This document shows, one piece after another, positions 58,071 through 64,000 of a stretch of DNA of 64,000 bases (its first letter is position 1; each line of letters begins with the position of its first letter). Origin of the DNA: a virus. Both the position numbers and the translations under genes were made by a program. Below the pieces are notes generated by a model. It worked only from the letters and a program-made list of their open reading frames with translations, did not search any database and was not told where the DNA came from. Location: positions 26,682 to 90,681 of the IMG/VR virus record IMGVR_UViG_3300021964_000028, one strand, 5' to 3'.

Positions 58071-58113
58071 AGCGTCCACAAGGCGCTTCCAACCCACCTT
58101 CCTGCCTTATACT
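58071..58113 (+). promoter_or_regulatory. Hairpin plus -10 module before an early gene
   Basis: GAAGCG and CGCTTC pair around TCCACAAGG near 58071-58090, followed by TATACT (58108-58113), then ATAAGAGTCAAC. The hairpin, -10 and AGTCAA layout recurs across the early region. Confidence 0.55.
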
Positions 58114-58140
58114 ATAAGAGTCAACAACACACCTCTGAGC

Positions 58141-58314
58141 ATGTCTGACGCTTACCTGGATGAAGTTCAAGTCGAAGAACTGATGGTCGAGGAAATGATA
58201 TATGATGATTACGCTCCCACAGAGGAAGATTGGGAGTCTAATCCTTTCTTCGACGATGATGCCGATCTCGAAGCATTCTCTCTTGAATGTGCATTTGGTC
58301 CTGAAGAGTATTGA
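58141..58314 (+). CDS. Very acidic hypothetical protein, 57 aa
   Basis: MSDAYLDEVQVEELMVEEMI then YDDYAPTEEDWESNPFFDDD. About a third of residues are Asp or Glu, which could mimic DNA (as Ocr-type anti-restriction proteins do), though this is inference. ATG 58141 is chosen because the upstream part is promoter. Confidence 0.68.
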   Translation: MSDAYLDEVQVEELMVEEMIYDDYAPTEEDWESNPFFDDDADLEAFSLECAFGPEEY

Positions 58315-58316
58315 TT

Positions 58317-58484
58317 ATGCTTTCAGCATTAAACAAACCACGCTCACCATCATTTTATCACGGACTAATGTTTAAGATCGCAATCACTGTCGGTCTTTTA
58401 TATTTTTTTTGGGAACCACTGCGTCCCGTTCGCCATGTGACAGCAGACGCACTGTCCTTCACTGCCGAACAGATCCGCCGATAG
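58317..58484 (+). CDS. Small membrane protein, 55 aa
   Basis: MLSALNKPRSPSFYHGLMFK then IAITVGLLYFFWEPLRPVRH. One transmembrane helix with a basic N-terminal side and a polar tail. Two bases separate it from the previous stop. Unknown function. Confidence 0.65.
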   Translation: MLSALNKPRSPSFYHGLMFKIAITVGLLYFFWEPLRPVRHVTADALSFTAEQIRR

Positions 58485-58523
58485 GGTCTAAACTTACTTC
58501 AGTTCACACAACCACACCGAACA

Positions 58524-58700
58524 ATGACCAAGCAACAGTCCCTCCAGTCTGCTCGCAACGTGATCACTGACAAGCAGGATGCTAACCGCGAAGAACTGAA
58601 ACGTGCTGCACTTGCAGCAGGTCGTGGTGCTCAAGCAGTCAGCAAAGCAAGCACTCTGCGCCTTGCTTTCTGGATTTCTTTTGGTGCTTCTGCTATCTGA
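58524..58700 (+). CDS. Hypothetical protein, 58 aa
   Basis: MTKQQSLQSARNVITDKQDA, then an Ala-rich helix and a short hydrophobic end (LRLAFWISFGASAI). Possibly a tail-anchored membrane peptide. Codon use looks more GC-rich and host-like than in the structural genes. A hairpin follows the stop. Confidence 0.62.
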   Translation: MTKQQSLQSARNVITDKQDANREELKRAALAAGRGAQAVSKASTLRLAFWISFGASAI

Positions 58701-58701
58701 G

Positions 58702-58722
58702 TAGGGCATTTGCCCTCTAGTT
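58702..58722 (+). terminator. Short terminator-like hairpin
   Basis: AGGGCA, TTT, TGCCCT stem directly after the stop, with a weak T stretch (CTAGTTTC). Confidence 0.55.
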
Positions 58723-58746
58723 TCATTCACTTTATTCTTGCAAATC

Positions 58747-59160
58747 ATGGGAACTCGCTCACGAATCGGTATCGAACTCTCTGACCAATCCATTCTTTCT
58801 GTCTATCATCACTGGAATGGTTATCCTGAATGGTTGGGTCGTATTCTAGAGACACACTACAACACCAGAGAACTGGTGGAAGAGTTGATTGATGGTGGTG
58901 ATATGTCTATCTGTTGGACTGATAAAGTGTGGGGACAACCTCGCACTGATGGACAGAAGTATGGTCCTGAGACTTATGCTGCCCGTGGTGAACATTGCCC
59001 TCCTCGTTTGGATAAAGATATGGAAGAGTTCTTCTCTATGGGTGAAGAATACTCTTACATCTTCCGTGATGGTAACTGGTTTGCCTATGATATGCACCAG
59101 TTTGATGACACTTTAGCACCAGAACCTGTTGAAATCCCTAGTGGAGCGTTGATGGTATGA
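58747..59160 (+). CDS. Conserved phage/bacterial protein, 137 aa
   Basis: MGTRSRIGIELSDQSILSVY then HHWNGYPEWLGRILETHYNT, and GDMS later, with EYSYIFRDGNWFAYDM near the end. I recognise this as a common family in phages and bacteria whose function is unknown. ATG 58747 is the natural start. The next gene overlaps (ATGA). Confidence 0.82.
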   Translation: MGTRSRIGIELSDQSILSVYHHWNGYPEWLGRILETHYNTRELVEELIDGGDMSICWTDKVWGQPRTDGQKYGPETYAARGEHCPPRLDKDMEEFFSMGEEYSYIFRDGNWFAYDMHQFDDTLAPEPVEIPSGALMV

Positions 59161-59435
59161 TTATCACCAAAGATCAACTGCAAGTAAAGCGTAGTGAGTG
59201 GGAGTGCTATATTGACACTCCCGATTCTGTCATTGAAAGTATCAACAATGAATTTCTTGAGATTCTGAACACGACAAACAGTCCAGTGCTTGCTCAGAAG
59301 CGGATTTATCGGTTTTTATATAATAATCATCGAAAGTGGGGATTTAGTGATTCTGAATGTAACGAAACTGCCACAAATGTGATCAATCAATACTATAATA
59401 GTAATATAAATCGTTGGGCATCTTTAATCCTATGA
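59157..59435 (+). CDS. Hypothetical protein, 92 aa
   Basis: MIITKDQLQVKRSEWECYID then TPDSVIESINNEFLEILNTT. Helical, two Cys. Linked by ATGA overlaps to both neighbours. No recognised domain. Confidence 0.7.
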   Translation: MIITKDQLQVKRSEWECYIDTPDSVIESINNEFLEILNTTNSPVLAQKRIYRFLYNNHRKWGFSDSECNETATNVINQYYNSNINRWASLIL

Positions 59436-59644
59436 TTGACCGTACATTTTTAGACAACATGACCCACGATCAGAAAGAATGTCTAGCAGAAGACTGTGAA
59501 GACTATCTTGTTCATCGTCACATTCCTCTGCATTCTCACTCTTACGATAACATTATCATGCAGGCGATTAAGGAAGGTTATCAACTATCAAAAAATAATA
59601 GGACACTTCCCAAACCGCCCACTATTCATCCATATTTCCCCTGA
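59432..59644 (+). CDS. Hypothetical protein, 70 aa, His-rich
   Basis: MIDRTFLDNMTHDQKECLAE then DCEDYLVHRHIPLHSHSYDN. Clustered His and Cys residues could bind metal. ATG 59432 overlaps the previous stop. Ends before a -10-like module at 59654. Confidence 0.68.
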   Translation: MIDRTFLDNMTHDQKECLAEDCEDYLVHRHIPLHSHSYDNIIMQAIKEGYQLSKNNRTLPKPPTIHPYFP

Positions 59645-59682
59645 TTTCTGCAATACTATAGGAGTCGTCGGGATTTCACCCC

Positions 59683-59961
59683 ATGCTCACTGTTAATCTC
59701 ACTGAAGATCAACTCTCGCTCCTGGAAGAACTTGTGGGTGAGAAGTTTAATGAAGTCGCACAAGCATGGTTGCCTGCTGAAGAAACAAAGGACATGAACA
59801 AACTTTGTTATGATACTATTTTGAACCTCCGTTGTGTTCGTATGTCCAAAGAGTATGATGAAAACAAGTGTCTTAAGGGTGGACTTTTTTCTAAGAAAGA
59901 GTATCTGGTGGATGTGGGTCTTGTGACGGATGAAGAACTTGCACAGCAGGGCATCTGCTGA
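59683..59961 (+). CDS. Hypothetical protein, 92 aa
   Basis: MLTVNLTEDQLSLLEELVGE, then KEYLVDVGLVTDEELAQQGI. Acidic and helical. Preceded by TACTAT (59654) and GGAGTC. A CAGCAG/CTGCTG hairpin overlaps its stop. Confidence 0.7.
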   Translation: MLTVNLTEDQLSLLEELVGEKFNEVAQAWLPAEETKDMNKLCYDTILNLRCVRMSKEYDENKCLKGGLFSKKEYLVDVGLVTDEELAQQGIC

Positions 59962-60009
59962 TCGCATTTCTACCCTATACTGATTACATCAACACAGGAG
60001 ACATCTCCA

Positions 60010-60453
60010 ATGATCACCGAAACCTTCTCCGAATACGTTGCTCAGCAAGATGCTCGTAACACTATTCAACTGAATGTCACCAAGCATTGTCTGATGCTGT
60101 GTGATGCTCTGCGCCAGAACTACATTGATTACAGCATCAAATCTCATCAACGTAATGTAGAGCGTGGTGATAGCGTTGATTATCACAATGCCTGCATTAC
60201 CGACCTGAAGAATGGTGAGTGTGATTACGAGTTCACTGTTGAGAGTGGACGTAAGTATCACAAAATCATGATGAGTGCCAATGGTTCTCGATCTGTTCAT
60301 GCCTTCGTTGATAAGAAGACTGGTGAAGTGTATAAACCTGCCAGCATTAAGTCTCCTGCCAAAGGTATTCGTTTCGATCTGCGATTGATTAAAGATCGTG
60401 AGTGGTTGCTGGAGAATGCTGACTGGGCAGGTTCTTATCTCTACATTCGATGA
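60010..60453 (+). CDS. Conserved cyanophage hypothetical protein, 147 aa
   Basis: MITETFSEYVAQQDARNTIQ, then a beta-rich core ECDYEFTVESGRKYHKIMMS with SRSVHAFVDKKTGEVYKPAS, which looks like a compact single-domain fold. TATACT at 59976-59981 and an AGGAG site precede it. The next small ORF overlaps its stop. Function unknown. Confidence 0.75.
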   Translation: MITETFSEYVAQQDARNTIQLNVTKHCLMLCDALRQNYIDYSIKSHQRNVERGDSVDYHNACITDLKNGECDYEFTVESGRKYHKIMMSANGSRSVHAFVDKKTGEVYKPASIKSPAKGIRFDLRLIKDREWLLENADWAGSYLYIR

Positions 60454-60542
60454 TATACTTTCTCATCATAAGTGCTGGCGTTGCGTGGGCAATGCTAGCA
60501 CTATTCTCTCCATGGTTTAATCATCTTGATAAGAAAAAATGA
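60450..60542 (+). CDS. Membrane peptide, 30 aa
   Basis: MIYFLIISAGVAWAMLALFS then PWFNHLDKKK. One transmembrane helix with a basic cytoplasmic tail, positioned between two ATGA overlaps, which supports real translation. Confidence 0.58.
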   Translation: MIYFLIISAGVAWAMLALFSPWFNHLDKKK

Positions 60543-60697
60543 CTGAAATGGATCTGAAAATCAGTGACCTCGCAGAAGAGTTTGAGGTCACTTGTGATTA
60601 TATCATTGATGAGTTTATCATTGATGATAAGTTGCAACCTTGCACAATGTTTTTCGTCATTATTGACGACAATCCAATAATCATTAATTTTAACTAA
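60539..60697 (+). CDS. Acidic hypothetical protein, 52 aa
   Basis: MTEMDLKISDLAEEFEVTCD then YIIDEFIIDDKLQPCTMFFV. Many Asp/Glu and Ile residues. Coupled to the membrane peptide upstream. Unknown. Confidence 0.6.
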   Translation: MTEMDLKISDLAEEFEVTCDYIIDEFIIDDKLQPCTMFFVIIDDNPIIINFN

Positions 60698-60729
60698 TAC
60701 TAACCAACCCTTCACTATCTAACAACATC

Positions 60730-60984
60730 ATGGCAAATCAGTTCTACACACTCAAAGCACTGCAATCACAGGTGCAAAGTCTCATCGAAGAGCAAGGTGA
60801 AGATGCACCTTGTGCGGGTTGGATTTACACTAGCGAAGATGTTGTAAAGTATGATGATAATGGAGATGAAGTACAACAACCCAAAGAAGTTTGTGAGAAT
60901 GTGTTAATCAACTTGCAAGACTACGATTTCATCTATCAGGCAATTGTGGATGCTATTGATACAGAACTCGGTGAGGTTAAGTAA
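60730..60984 (+). CDS. Conserved cyanophage hypothetical protein, 84 aa
   Basis: MANQFYTLKALQSQVQSLIE, with DAPCAGWIYTSEDVVKYDDN and an acidic helical end. Mostly likely a small alpha/beta domain. Unknown function. Confidence 0.7.
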   Translation: MANQFYTLKALQSQVQSLIEEQGEDAPCAGWIYTSEDVVKYDDNGDEVQQPKEVCENVLINLQDYDFIYQAIVDAIDTELGEVK

Positions 60985-61109
60985 CACTAACTGTGGTGTC
61001 ACTAAATGATACTCAGGTCAGATGCCTCCCAATCGGTAAAGTGTCACAAGGTTTCGGCACGAACCTCAAAATCGTGTATTATTAAAGAGTCAAAGAAACG
61101 AGTTCGATT

Positions 61110-61292
61110 TTGGTTTACACAGTTCACTGCCCTGAGTTTAATGAAACTGAGAATTGTGCTTCTCAGGAACATGCTATCGATGTGGCATATTCAATGTACG
61201 AAGAATTTAATTCTATTGTCTGGGTTGAAGATTACCTAGGTCATACAGTGATAGAATTAGGTGATCATATGGGAACTTACTCACCTAAGTAA
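61110..61292 (+). CDS. Hypothetical protein, 60 aa, TTG start
   Basis: MVYTVHCPEFNETENCASQE then HAIDVAYSMYEEFNSIVWVE. It starts at TTG 61110 after the leader AGAGTCAAAGAAACG; no ATG fits. The overlapping frame at 61006 lacks protein-like composition. Unknown function. Confidence 0.62.
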   Translation: MVYTVHCPEFNETENCASQEHAIDVAYSMYEEFNSIVWVEDYLGHTVIELGDHMGTYSPK

Positions 61293-61315
61293 CATTATTT
61301 CAAAGTGTTACAGGT

Positions 61316-61339
61316 CGGGCAATCTTCCACGGTTGCCCG
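61316..61339 (+). terminator. Hairpin after the 60-residue gene
   Basis: CGGGCAA (61316-61322) and TTGCCCG (61333-61339) form a perfect seven-pair stem. There is no T tract; a -10-like TAGAAT follows, as elsewhere in this region. Confidence 0.5.
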
Positions 61340-61385
61340 TTCCTATCCTGTAGAATAACAAAGTCAAACCAGCACACCTGAACCG

Positions 61386-61679
61386 ATGACTGACTCTACG
61401 ATGATCCTTGAACCATTGGCGAGTGACCTTTACCCCATTCCGGATGCTGCCGGAACCGTATCCTGGCAGCAAGCATTAATGTTTGCATTCTATTACGGTA
61501 ATCAGTGTTCGGAAATTGTCGTTTCTTTCACTAAAGAATACGATGTTAATAGGTTCGAAAGAATCGATTTGGGAGAATTAAATGTCTGGATTAATAACAT
61601 CGAGGAAGAAATGATTGAACAGTTAATGTTACCCCAAAGACGGGGTATTATGCCTGCCCTGAGCGGGTGGATTTATTAA
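61386..61679 (+). CDS. Hypothetical protein, 97 aa
   Basis: MTDSTMILEPLASDLYPIPD then EEEMIEQLMLPQRRGIMPAL. Acidic, with a Trp near the C-terminus. Preceded by an AAGTCAAACC leader like neighbouring early genes. Unknown. Confidence 0.68.
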   Translation: MTDSTMILEPLASDLYPIPDAAGTVSWQQALMFAFYYGNQCSEIVVSFTKEYDVNRFERIDLGELNVWINNIEEEMIEQLMLPQRRGIMPALSGWIY

Positions 61680-61758
61680 GTTACACATAGATTGATTGGG
61701 CATTGATTTTATCATGTAAGTCCCACACATTGACCATTAAACCATTGCATTTTTGATT

Positions 61759-61923
61759 ATGTTTTCTCGTGAAGTAATGCTGGGCATGATTCGTCAGTGC
61801 AAGACTGGTGATCAAATGTTGGAAACGATTGATTCTATTCTGAATGCTGAATCGAGTCAAGAAGATGACAACTATGATCCTCTAGAAGATTTCAACTACG
61901 TTGGTGCTCGTTGCCATTATTGA
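61759..61923 (+). CDS. Hypothetical protein, 54 aa
   Basis: MFSREVMLGMIRQCKTGDQM then LETIDSILNAESSQEDDNYD. A short helical pair with an acidic end. The next ORF follows after 4 bases. Confidence 0.62.
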   Translation: MFSREVMLGMIRQCKTGDQMLETIDSILNAESSQEDDNYDPLEDFNYVGARCHY

Positions 61924-61927
61924 TCCG

Positions 61928-62047
61928 ATGAGAATCGCACTTTTAGTATTGTTTACAGTGATAGGTGCTAATCTCATCAATCACACTGTAGAAACGGCGA
62001 CTCGATTACAGATTCAACAGGTACAGCGATTGCATCACCAAATATGA
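61928..62047 (+). CDS. Membrane or secreted peptide, 39 aa
   Basis: MRIALLVLFTVIGANLINHT has a signal-anchor-like N-terminus; the remainder is polar. Small size lowers certainty. Confidence 0.5.
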   Translation: MRIALLVLFTVIGANLINHTVETATRLQIQQVQRLHHQI

Positions 62048-62087
62048 TGCAAACTAGTTTCAAAAGTACAATCAAGTGAACAATCCA

Positions 62088-62303
62088 ATGTCTGAAACTG
62101 TGATGAACATCAACGAGCAGATTAGCACTGCATTTGCTAATCTTTCTGAACTAAGTGGGATGCACTATGATTATTGGATCTCACGATTGTATGATGTAGA
62201 TGGAGACATGGTTGAAGATGAGTGGTCCAATGTAACACTAACTGAAATGCAGTTAGATGTTGATGAACTGAGTAAAGATCTCATGGAAACAGTTACAAAC
62301 TAA
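62088..62303 (+). CDS. Acidic hypothetical protein, 71 aa
   Basis: MSETVMNINEQISTAFANLS then VDGDMVEDEWSNVTLTEMQL. Predominantly helical and acidic. ATG 62088 is preferred over GTG 62076. A strong terminator follows its stop. Confidence 0.68.
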   Translation: MSETVMNINEQISTAFANLSELSGMHYDYWISRLYDVDGDMVEDEWSNVTLTEMQLDVDELSKDLMETVTN

Positions 62304-62310
62304 GGTATAG

Positions 62311-62338
62311 GTGGACGGTTGAGAAATCGTCCACTTTT
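62311..62338 (+). terminator. Rho-independent terminator
   Basis: GTGGACG and CGTCCAC form a perfect stem around GTTGAGAAAT, followed by TTTT. Confidence 0.87.
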
Positions 62339-62393
62339 GCTTGATCTGGGCAGCGATCTATGGGATTCTATAGGAGTCAAAGGGAACACCCCA

Positions 62394-62597
62394 ATGCACA
62401 TCTTCACCAACGCCTCAAAGATCGGAACCCTGATTCCTCGCACTGGTTTATCCTATTGCGAGGATGATAACACTTACACAGAATATACTTTTGAGGTTAA
62501 TGCTTGGGCATGTTCTCTCGATGATCGTCCTTTTTGGACATACCCCAAGAAAGAATCTCAGGTTGATTTGTTCACTGAAATGTTTGGAGAATCATGA
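62394..62597 (+). CDS. Hypothetical protein, 67 aa
   Basis: MHIFTNASKIGTLIPRTGLS then YCEDDNTYTEYTFEVNAWAC. Looks beta-rich. ATG 62394 follows a TTCTATAGGAGTCAAAGG early leader. The next gene overlaps by four bases. Confidence 0.68.
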   Translation: MHIFTNASKIGTLIPRTGLSYCEDDNTYTEYTFEVNAWACSLDDRPFWTYPKKESQVDLFTEMFGES

Positions 62598-62779
62598 CAG
62601 CATTTGTAACACCTAAGAGCAAGAAAGCACGCAACCGATTCTGTAACTTAATGAGACAAGAATCGGAGTGTGTGATTGAACAAAACAAAGGTGATCGTGT
62701 GTTTTTACGTTCACTCAATGGCAAGAACTTTTTCTGGGTTAATCTACATCATGATAAGGATTGGAACCTGGAAATGTAA
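62594..62779 (+). CDS. Hypothetical protein, 61 aa, paralogue of 46990-47184
   Basis: MTAFVTPKSKKARNRFCNLM then VFLRSLNGKNFFWVNLHHDK. Same order of basic N-terminus, SLNG turn and closing KDW/HW element as the 64-residue protein at 46990. The two probably arose by duplication. Confidence 0.7.
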   Translation: MTAFVTPKSKKARNRFCNLMRQESECVIEQNKGDRVFLRSLNGKNFFWVNLHHDKDWNLEM

Positions 62780-62865
62780 CGATGTGCCAGTTGGACAACC
62801 TACACACAAAATAGGCACAGCACCCCGATCTCCTGTAATTTAGAAGAGTCAAAGGAACGCAACTC

Positions 62866-63096
62866 ATGGCAACTCCAATCTTTAACCTCTCTCCTGAAAT
62901 GCAAGCAACCTGGGATGACATCATGGGGCAAATGTGCGTCTTCGTCGATGATACAAATGCCGATGTCGATATGGCATACGATTGGGTATGTGAAATGCTG
63001 GAAATCGATTCCTTCATTGATAACAAGGAAGCATGGGATTCTTTCTACGATGTCTGGACATCATGTGACAATCGCAATGAACTGAACATTCTCTGA
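62866..63096 (+). CDS. Acidic hypothetical protein, 76 aa
   Basis: MATPIFNLSPEMQATWDDIM then FVDDTNADVDMAYDWVCEML. Rich in Asp and Trp. Preceded by AGAAGAGTCAAAGGAACG, the recurrent early leader. Unknown. Confidence 0.68.
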   Translation: MATPIFNLSPEMQATWDDIMGQMCVFVDDTNADVDMAYDWVCEMLEIDSFIDNKEAWDSFYDVWTSCDNRNELNIL

Positions 63097-63132
63097 ATCA
63101 TCAAACGTTCAACCTAATCTAACATCAAAACC

Positions 63133-63330
63133 ATGAATCGCTACTGCATCGAACTTGATCGAATCGAACCCAATGGTGATGTTCATACCATTGTTGAGTA
63201 TCGTCAACTGAAAGCAACAAAATCTAATCGTGGTCGTGATCGTCAAATGAACAATCTAGTTAATCAAATCATTGAGGAACTAAAGTATTATCAAGTTCCC
63301 CATAAGCGTTTCACTGTGCGCCACGTTTGA
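63133..63330 (+). CDS. Basic hypothetical protein, 65 aa
   Basis: MNRYCIELDRIEPNGDVHTI then VEYRQLKATKSNRGRDRQMN. Its basic loop (KSNRGRDRQ) suggests nucleic-acid contact. Four bases separate it from the next gene. Confidence 0.68.
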   Translation: MNRYCIELDRIEPNGDVHTIVEYRQLKATKSNRGRDRQMNNLVNQIIEELKYYQVPHKRFTVRHV

Positions 63331-63334
63331 CCTC

Positions 63335-63592
63335 ATGACTTTTCCTTACATTAACATCGACAATAGCACTCTTGGCAATCACACTTCTACCTTTTTCAAG
63401 GTAAGTGCTGATGCTCAAGAATCATGGATTAACGGTATCTTCCATAACTCAAGGTATGGAATCTTCTGTCTTGCTGATGGTAAACTAGAGTTAATCTCCA
63501 AAGGATTAAATACTGCTAAGTTTCGCAAGTGTAAATGTAGTGACCAAGAGACTGCATTCAATAAGATTAAACAATGGATGGAAAAGTTTTGA
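63335..63592 (+). CDS. Conserved cyanophage hypothetical protein, 85 aa
   Basis: MTFPYINIDNSTLGNHTSTF then RKCKCSDQETAFNKIKQWME. Beta-rich with a C-terminal helix. It is the last gene before the non-coding right end. Confidence 0.72.
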   Translation: MTFPYINIDNSTLGNHTSTFFKVSADAQESWINGIFHNSRYGIFCLADGKLELISKGLNTAKFRKCKCSDQETAFNKIKQWMEKF

Positions 63593-63607
63593 TCTAAAAT
63601 AACACTT

Positions 63608-63635
63608 AAGAGAGGATAAAACCTCTCTTTTTTTA
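63608..63635 (+). terminator. Rho-independent terminator
   Basis: AGAGAGG and CCTCTCT around ATAAAA, followed by six T residues. Marks the end of the early gene run. Confidence 0.9.
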
Positions 63636-63673
63636 TATTAAATGTATTAAAAAATATAGTTAAGTGTTTTATC

Positions 63674-63717
63674 TTTTCCACAATAGGTGTGGAAAACCCT
63701 GTGTATTGTGTGGAAAA
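63674..63717. other. Three perfect DnaA boxes, candidate replication origin
   Basis: TTTTCCACA on the plus strand at 63674-63682 and on the minus strand at 63688-63696 and 63709-63717. The first two form an inverted repeat 5 bases apart. TTTTCCACA is the cyanobacterial DnaA box. The stretch lies in gene-free, AT-rich DNA beside tandem repeats. Confidence 0.6.
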
Positions 63718-63735
63718 CTTATGATTTATTGTCTC

Positions 63736-63814
63736 ATTTAATGTACTCATAAGATGGTGAAATAACTGATTTAATGTACTCATAAGATGGTGAAATAACT
63801 GATTTAATGTACTC
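63736..63814. repeat. 33-base tandem repeat
   Basis: Two full copies and a partial third, each starting ATTTAATGTACTCATAAGAT, at 63736, 63769 and 63802. Non-coding. Confidence 0.92.
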
Positions 63815-64000
63815 AGGTCTCATTAAATGCTTCATTAAATGTACTTAAGATCTCATTAAATGCCTCATTAAATGTACTCAGGTCTTGTTAAATGTACTTA
63901 AGATCTCATTAAATATCTCATTAAATGTACTCAGGTCTTGTTAAATGCCTCATTAAATGTACTCAGGTCTTGTTAAATGTACTCAGGTCTTGTTAAATGT
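63811..64000. repeat. Short-repeat (iteron-like) array reaching the window edge
   Basis: Five copies of ACTCAGGTCT (63811, 63876, 63929, 63961, 63981), two of the variant ACTTAAGATCTCATTAAA, and ten TTAAATG. The final units repeat every 20 bases. The array continues past the window. No coding frame is plausible. Confidence 0.9.

Noticed and set aside
63674-63696. Reading the TTTTCCACA inverted repeat as a terminator
   Set aside because: There is no T run after it, a third copy lies outside the stem, and a good terminator already ends the operon at 63635.
63736-64000. CRISPR array
   Set aside because: Repeats are short, abutting and without unique spacers, so they are tandem repeats.
1-64000. 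tRNA genes and photosystem genes (psbA, psbD)
   Set aside because: Looked for because cyanophages often carry them; no cloverleaf or reaction-centre sequence was seen in this window.

Overview
The window is about 64 kb of a T4-like cyanophage genome (a myovirus of marine Synechococcus or Prochlorococcus). The basis is a T4-type replication and baseplate gene set (gp33, gp59, gp32, gp53, gp48, gp4, gp54, gp26, gp51, gp27, gp5 and a gp9-like protein), together with cyanophage-type metabolic genes (talC, zwf, speD, thyX, phoH, glutaredoxin), T4-type late promoters (TATAAATA), and small DUF1825 and DUF4278 proteins typical of cyanobacteria and their phages. Base composition is AT-rich, and genes are tightly packed with ATGA and TAATG overlaps.

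Layout. 1-9.4 kb: metabolic and nucleotide genes. These are the 3' end of talC, a short fragment resembling the N-terminus of plastoquinol terminal oxidase, zwf, glutaredoxin, speD, a promoter plus glutamine-riboswitch-like RNA that leads two small proteins, thyX, phoH, a Cas4/RecB-like nuclease, gp33, gp59 and a DUF1825 protein. 9.4-14.7 kb: gp32, then a minus-strand block (gp53, gp48, gp4) and plus-strand gp54, gp26, gp51. 14.7-28.2 kb: baseplate hub and tail proteins. Two hub proteins carry cell-wall hydrolase domains (M23 peptidase, GH19), whereas gp5 has none that I can see. 28.2-28.9 kb: a three-gene early cassette with its own promoter and terminator. 28.9-46.3 kb: very large tail-fibre-like proteins, one with a cupredoxin-like segment, ending in a fibrinogen-like candidate adhesin, plus one Trp/Tyr-rich gene on the opposite strand. 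46.4-53.8 kb: small accessory genes, an HNH endonuclease under an unusual hairpin, a candidate head-packaged ADP-ribosyltransferase-like protein and a 665-residue unknown. 53.9-58.0 kb: SF2 helicase, then an EcoRI-like restriction endonuclease, a Dam-like methyltransferase and a second nuclease-like protein. 58.0-63.6 kb: a run of very small, probably early genes, many separated by hairpins and -10-like sequences. 63.6-64.0 kb: non-coding DNA with three perfect DnaA boxes and tandem repeats that run off the window.

How it works together. Early transcription seems to use host-sigma70-like promoters (TTGACA, 17-18 bp, TATAAT-like). Late virion genes use TATAAATA. talC and zwf would pull host carbon towards NADPH and pentoses, and thyX and glutaredoxin towards dNTPs. 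The riboswitch segment suggests that one small operon senses glutamine. The restriction-modification-like cluster could attack host or competing DNA while the phage genome is methylated. The candidate systems most worth following are this cluster, the riboswitch operon, the hairpin and late-promoter switch before the HNH gene, the possible origin at the right edge, and the putative injected protein at 51 kb. No database search was possible; names rest on recognised motifs and gene order.
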